Positions 34,942 to 37,486 of a DNA stretch of 37,486 nt are shown piece after piece (position 1 is the stretch's first letter; each line of letters begins with the position of its first letter). This stretch comes from Alteromonadaceae bacterium. Its GTDB lineage: Bacteria; Pseudomonadota; Gammaproteobacteria; Enterobacterales; Alteromonadaceae. The DNA lies in contig JALZUE010000118.1 in assembly GCA_023301705.1 (NCBI GenBank), positions 1 to 37,486 of the forward strand, written 5' to 3'. The notes beneath the pieces are model-generated. The model saw only the letters and a program-made list of their open reading frames with translations, made no database searches and was not told the DNA's origin. The position numbers and the translations under genes are program-made.

Positions 34942-36327
34942 ATGTATTTTAGTTCTTTTTTACAACAGAGTAAGTGTTTTATAAATTGGTTTTTTTTACT
35001 TTCAGATAATGCAGATACACAAGCTATACCTCAATGGCGAATAAGTGCATTTAGAATTATTTTATTCTGTAGTTTTCTACAATGTTTGTTTTCTATGTAT
35101 AGTACATATAGTCGAGCTATAGAATTTAATCTCTTATACATTGTAATAACCACTATTGCTTTTTTGAGTTTTATTACCGCGGTTTTCATTTTAAGTTGTC
35201 GTTTCTATAAACTTAGCGCGCACTTGTTTTTAATAAATATTGTTGCCAGTTCAATTGCTATTGATGCACTAACGATGACTACGGAGTTAGCACATGCCGG
35301 CTATGTATTAATGTATGCAAGCCCTATTATCGCATTGATGCTATTAGGGTACCGTGTAGCATTGTTCTACATGGCTTTAAATATATTACCTCTTTATTTA
35401 TTATCTAATGATGTGGATTTATTATATTCTTCCCATTTAACAATGCAGTTACCTAATGCGATGTTACGTGTAAACAGCTTAGTTTTTGTGTTTTTTAATA
35501 TTTCTATTCCCCTAGCATTAATTCGTATTATTGTGGCTGCTAAGCGGATTAATCAAATACATTTATCTTCAAATGAATGCCTTAAAGGTAAGAGTGAGTT
35601 ATATCGTGATTTTTTTACAGATTCAGATAATGCTCAAATTATTGTAGATAACAATGGTTATGTTGTTGATTATAATCATAGTACGGAAATACTATTCGAT
35701 ATTGATAAAGTTGACTCTTCATTATTAAACTCAAAGCAACTATTAACATCTTTCTTACCTTCTTTAGCGTTAAATGATTTTGAACAATGTCAGATTATTG
35801 AATATAAAGATCTTTTTTTACAAGTTACTAATCAAAAAACAGGGAGTTCTAAATATAATGTTTACACGTTTAATAATTACACGAATGAACAAGCGATAAA
35901 GAATAATTTGTTGATTATGGAGCAAGAAAATAAGCGGTTAAAATACTCTGACAATATTATGGGATTACCTAATAAATATTGGTTTGAAAATCAAAGTAAT
36001 CGCTTCATATTGAAAAATAAAGCAGTAATATATATCGTTATTATAGAAAATATAGATAATGAATACCTTAAATTAAAATACGGGCAAGAAGCATTACAAA
36101 AATCATTGGTAAATGCGTATAAAAAGTTGAAAAATAGTTTTAATGATACTTTATTACCTGCGTATGTAGAGAATGAGCGGCTTGCTTTTATGATCAGTGG
36201 TCTTTCTAAATTACAATTAGAAGAAAAGCTATTAACTGAAATAAAGCCTATGTTAGATAGCGAATCACCATTACAACAATCATTTAGGTTTGGTTACGCT
36301 TATCACCAAGGTGATCAAGAAGCCTAA
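34942..36327 (+). CDS. Upstream part of an interrupted PAS/GGDEF-like/EAL protein
   Basis: The 461-residue frame has about five to six membrane helices (about 34-200), a PAS domain (about 215-300: AQIIVDNNGYVVDYN) and a GGDEF-fold domain from about 335, whose LxNRxxF-like start is LPNKYWF (342-348). The GGDEF active-site loop is replaced by ENERL (410-414), so no diguanylate cyclase activity is expected. The frame stops at TAA 36325-36327 inside the GGDEF fold; the next codons continue in the same frame into an intact EAL domain. A full-length protein would be 758 codons. The gene has AAAAGG before the ATG. It is either a recent pseudogene, a sequence error, or an unusual read-through case. 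Confidence 0.8.
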   Translation: MYFSSFLQQSKCFINWFFLLSDNADTQAIPQWRISAFRIILFCSFLQCLFSMYSTYSRAIEFNLLYIVITTIAFLSFITAVFILSCRFYKLSAHLFLINIVASSIAIDALTMTTELAHAGYVLMYASPIIALMLLGYRVALFYMALNILPLYLLSNDVDLLYSSHLTMQLPNAMLRVNSLVFVFFNISIPLALIRIIVAAKRINQIHLSSNECLKGKSELYRDFFTDSDNAQIIVDNNGYVVDYNHSTEILFDIDKVDSSLLNSKQLLTSFLPSLALNDFEQCQIIEYKDLFLQVTNQKTGSSKYNVYTFNNYTNEQAIKNNLLIMEQENKRLKYSDNIMGLPNKYWFENQSNRFILKNKAVIYIVIIENIDNEYLKLKYGQEALQKSLVNAYKKLKNSFNDTLLPAYVENERLAFMISGLSKLQLEEKLLTEIKPMLDSESPLQQSFRFGYAYHQGDQEA

Positions 36328-36414
36328 AAAACACTATCTAATGCCTTAACAGCAATTCATTATGCCAATAAAAATCAGTATATTAGTAGCTATAATCAAA
36401 AACTTTCGGAAAAA

Positions 36415-37218
36415 TTGGTCGAACAGCACGAATTATCTGTTTTGTTAGACGATGCTTTAGATAAAGGCAAACTCGAAATGCATTATCAGCCTAAAGTTTC
36501 TAATACAGGTAAGTGTATTGGTCTTGAAGCACTTGCTCGTTGGAATTGCCCAATTATAGGCTATATATCACCAGCCGTATTTATTCCTATAGCAGAAGAG
36601 CATGGAATGATTAATCGTTTAACTGATTTTGTTATACAAACGGTTTGTCAGCAGATCTCAAATTGGGAAAATGATGGGGTGATAATTGTTCCGGTAGCTA
36701 TTAATATTTCATTTGTTGATTTTAAACCTAAAAAATTTATCTCAAAGTTAGTGCAAAATTTAATAGAATTTAATGTAAAACCTGAACAGATTGAAATAGA
36801 GATAACAGAAACGTCATTTGCAACAAATGAGGAATACTTAAGTTTAATTAATTCATTGCAGTCGTTAGGCTTTATTATCTCCATAGATGACTTCGGTGTT
36901 GGTTATTCAAATTTATCACGTATTGCTGATTACCCAATTGATAAATTAAAGATAGATCGTTCTTTGATTAGCCAGTTAACAACGTCAGAAAGGAAAAAAG
37001 CATTAGTACAAACAATTCATGACCTATGTGAAACATTAAATATTAAATGTATAGCAGAAGGAGTTGAAACCCAAGAGCAAGTTACAGTTATGAGTGATAT
37101 GGGCTGCAAAGAATTCCAGGGCTTTTATTTTTCAAAACCGTTATCATCACAGCAGTATATAAAGTACATAGATAATGCTGACGTAAGCACTCATAATACT
37201 AATATAAAGAGTAATTAA
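36415..37218 (+). CDS. EAL-domain c-di-GMP phosphodiesterase part of the interrupted protein
   Basis: Same frame as the 34942 frame, separated only by the TAA and 29 open codons. If translated alone it could start from TTG 36415, with a weak GGAAA ahead; no ATG is available nearby, which supports a broken single gene. The EAL domain is complete by eye: Glu38-Ala-Leu in GLEALARW, Asn97 in NISF, ITET (130-133), DDFG (158-161), KIDRS (179-183), IAEGVET and QGFYFSKPL. It would hydrolyse c-di-GMP to pGpG. Without the upstream part it would be soluble and unregulated. Confidence 0.75.
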   Translation: MVEQHELSVLLDDALDKGKLEMHYQPKVSNTGKCIGLEALARWNCPIIGYISPAVFIPIAEEHGMINRLTDFVIQTVCQQISNWENDGVIIVPVAINISFVDFKPKKFISKLVQNLIEFNVKPEQIEIEITETSFATNEEYLSLINSLQSLGFIISIDDFGVGYSNLSRIADYPIDKLKIDRSLISQLTTSERKKALVQTIHDLCETLNIKCIAEGVETQEQVTVMSDMGCKEFQGFYFSKPLSSQQYIKYIDNADVSTHNTNIKSN

Positions 37219-37451
37219 ATTGCTTTTAATTTAATTACCTTATTTAAATAGATTAAAACAATCGATTTAAACTTCTTTTACATTAATAAATATCGACTTA
37301 ACCTTTATTAATGTATGTGATAAATCATTACAACATTGAGTTTTTAACGATTCAATATGCGGTAAAAATAACCGTTATGTGGTTTTGTAGCTCAATACTG
37401 GCATGGTTTGTACGAAAAAAGAGCGTTCAAACAATTAATGTAAATTAAGTG

Positions 37452-37479
37452 TTGACGTGAGCGCTAAAGTCTCTAAAAT
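37452..37479 (+). promoter_or_regulatory. Strong promoter resembling an rRNA/tRNA operon P1 at the window end
   Basis: TTGACG (37452-37457) and TAAAAT (37474-37479) are 16 bp apart and are followed by the GC-rich GCGCTCC, a discriminator seen in stringently controlled stable-RNA promoters. The DNA upstream is AT-rich (about 37430-37450), as expected of an UP element. In E. coli the rrnC operon lies in the same neighbourhood as yifB and ilvL, which supports an rRNA operon starting just past the window. Confidence 0.6.
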
Positions 37480-37486
37480 GCGCTCC

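Noticed and set aside
1-37486. tRNA genes, insertion sequences, prophage or CRISPR arrays
   Set aside because: I found no cloverleaf, transposase, integrase or direct-repeat array that I could support by reading the sequence.

Overview
The window looks like chromosome of a marine, low-GC gammaproteobacterium of the Alteromonadales, most likely near Colwellia or Thalassotalea. This placement is inferred from AT-rich DNA, the alginate-degradation gene content, the enterobacterial-type ilvLGMEDA operon and a yqiJ-yqiK pair; I could not run a taxonomic comparison.

Region 1 (about 1-16,000) is a polysaccharide-utilisation locus for alginate. On the + strand it holds a TonB-dependent receptor, a two-domain PL6 lyase, an SDR-family reductase, an RbsD/FucU-type mutarotase, an Nramp-fold transporter that has lost the metal-binding motifs, a GntK-type sugar-acid kinase and a PL7 lyase lipoprotein (QVH type). 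A second PL7 lyase (QIH type) with a CBM32-like module lies at 13889-15742 on the - strand. Between the two lyases sit the membrane pair yqiJ-yqiK and a membrane-anchored helical protein of unknown function. The likely scheme is that lyases cut alginate outside the cell and in the periplasm, the receptor imports oligomers, and the SDR, mutarotase, transporter and kinase handle the unsaturated monomer and its derivatives. No PL15/PL17 exolyase, KdgF, PfkB-type KDG kinase or KDPG aldolase is present here.

Region 2 (16,497-24,550) is a complete seven-gene Nit1C cluster on the - strand: a DsrE-like protein, Nit1 nitrilase, radical SAM protein, GNAT, AIR-synthase-like protein, a small MSMEG_0570 protein and a flavin oxidoreductase. 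A divergent sigma-54 activator with two PAS domains faces it. The intergenic region holds a correctly spaced -24/-12 promoter and a repeated AACTAC/GTAGTT site about 110-135 bp upstream of the predicted start, so a whole regulatory circuit can be read from the sequence. The product of this pathway is, to my knowledge, not settled.

Region 3 (24,595-31,258) is the ilvLGMEDA operon on the - strand for isoleucine and valine synthesis. It includes a branched-chain-rich leader peptide and an attenuator hairpin.

Region 4 (31,589-37,486) holds a methyl-accepting chemotaxis protein, the YifB/ComM ATPase, and a PAS/GGDEF-like/EAL protein split by one in-frame TAA. The window ends in a promoter that resembles a stringently controlled rRNA or tRNA promoter. 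This partly keeps the E. coli rrnC-yifB-ilvL neighbourhood.
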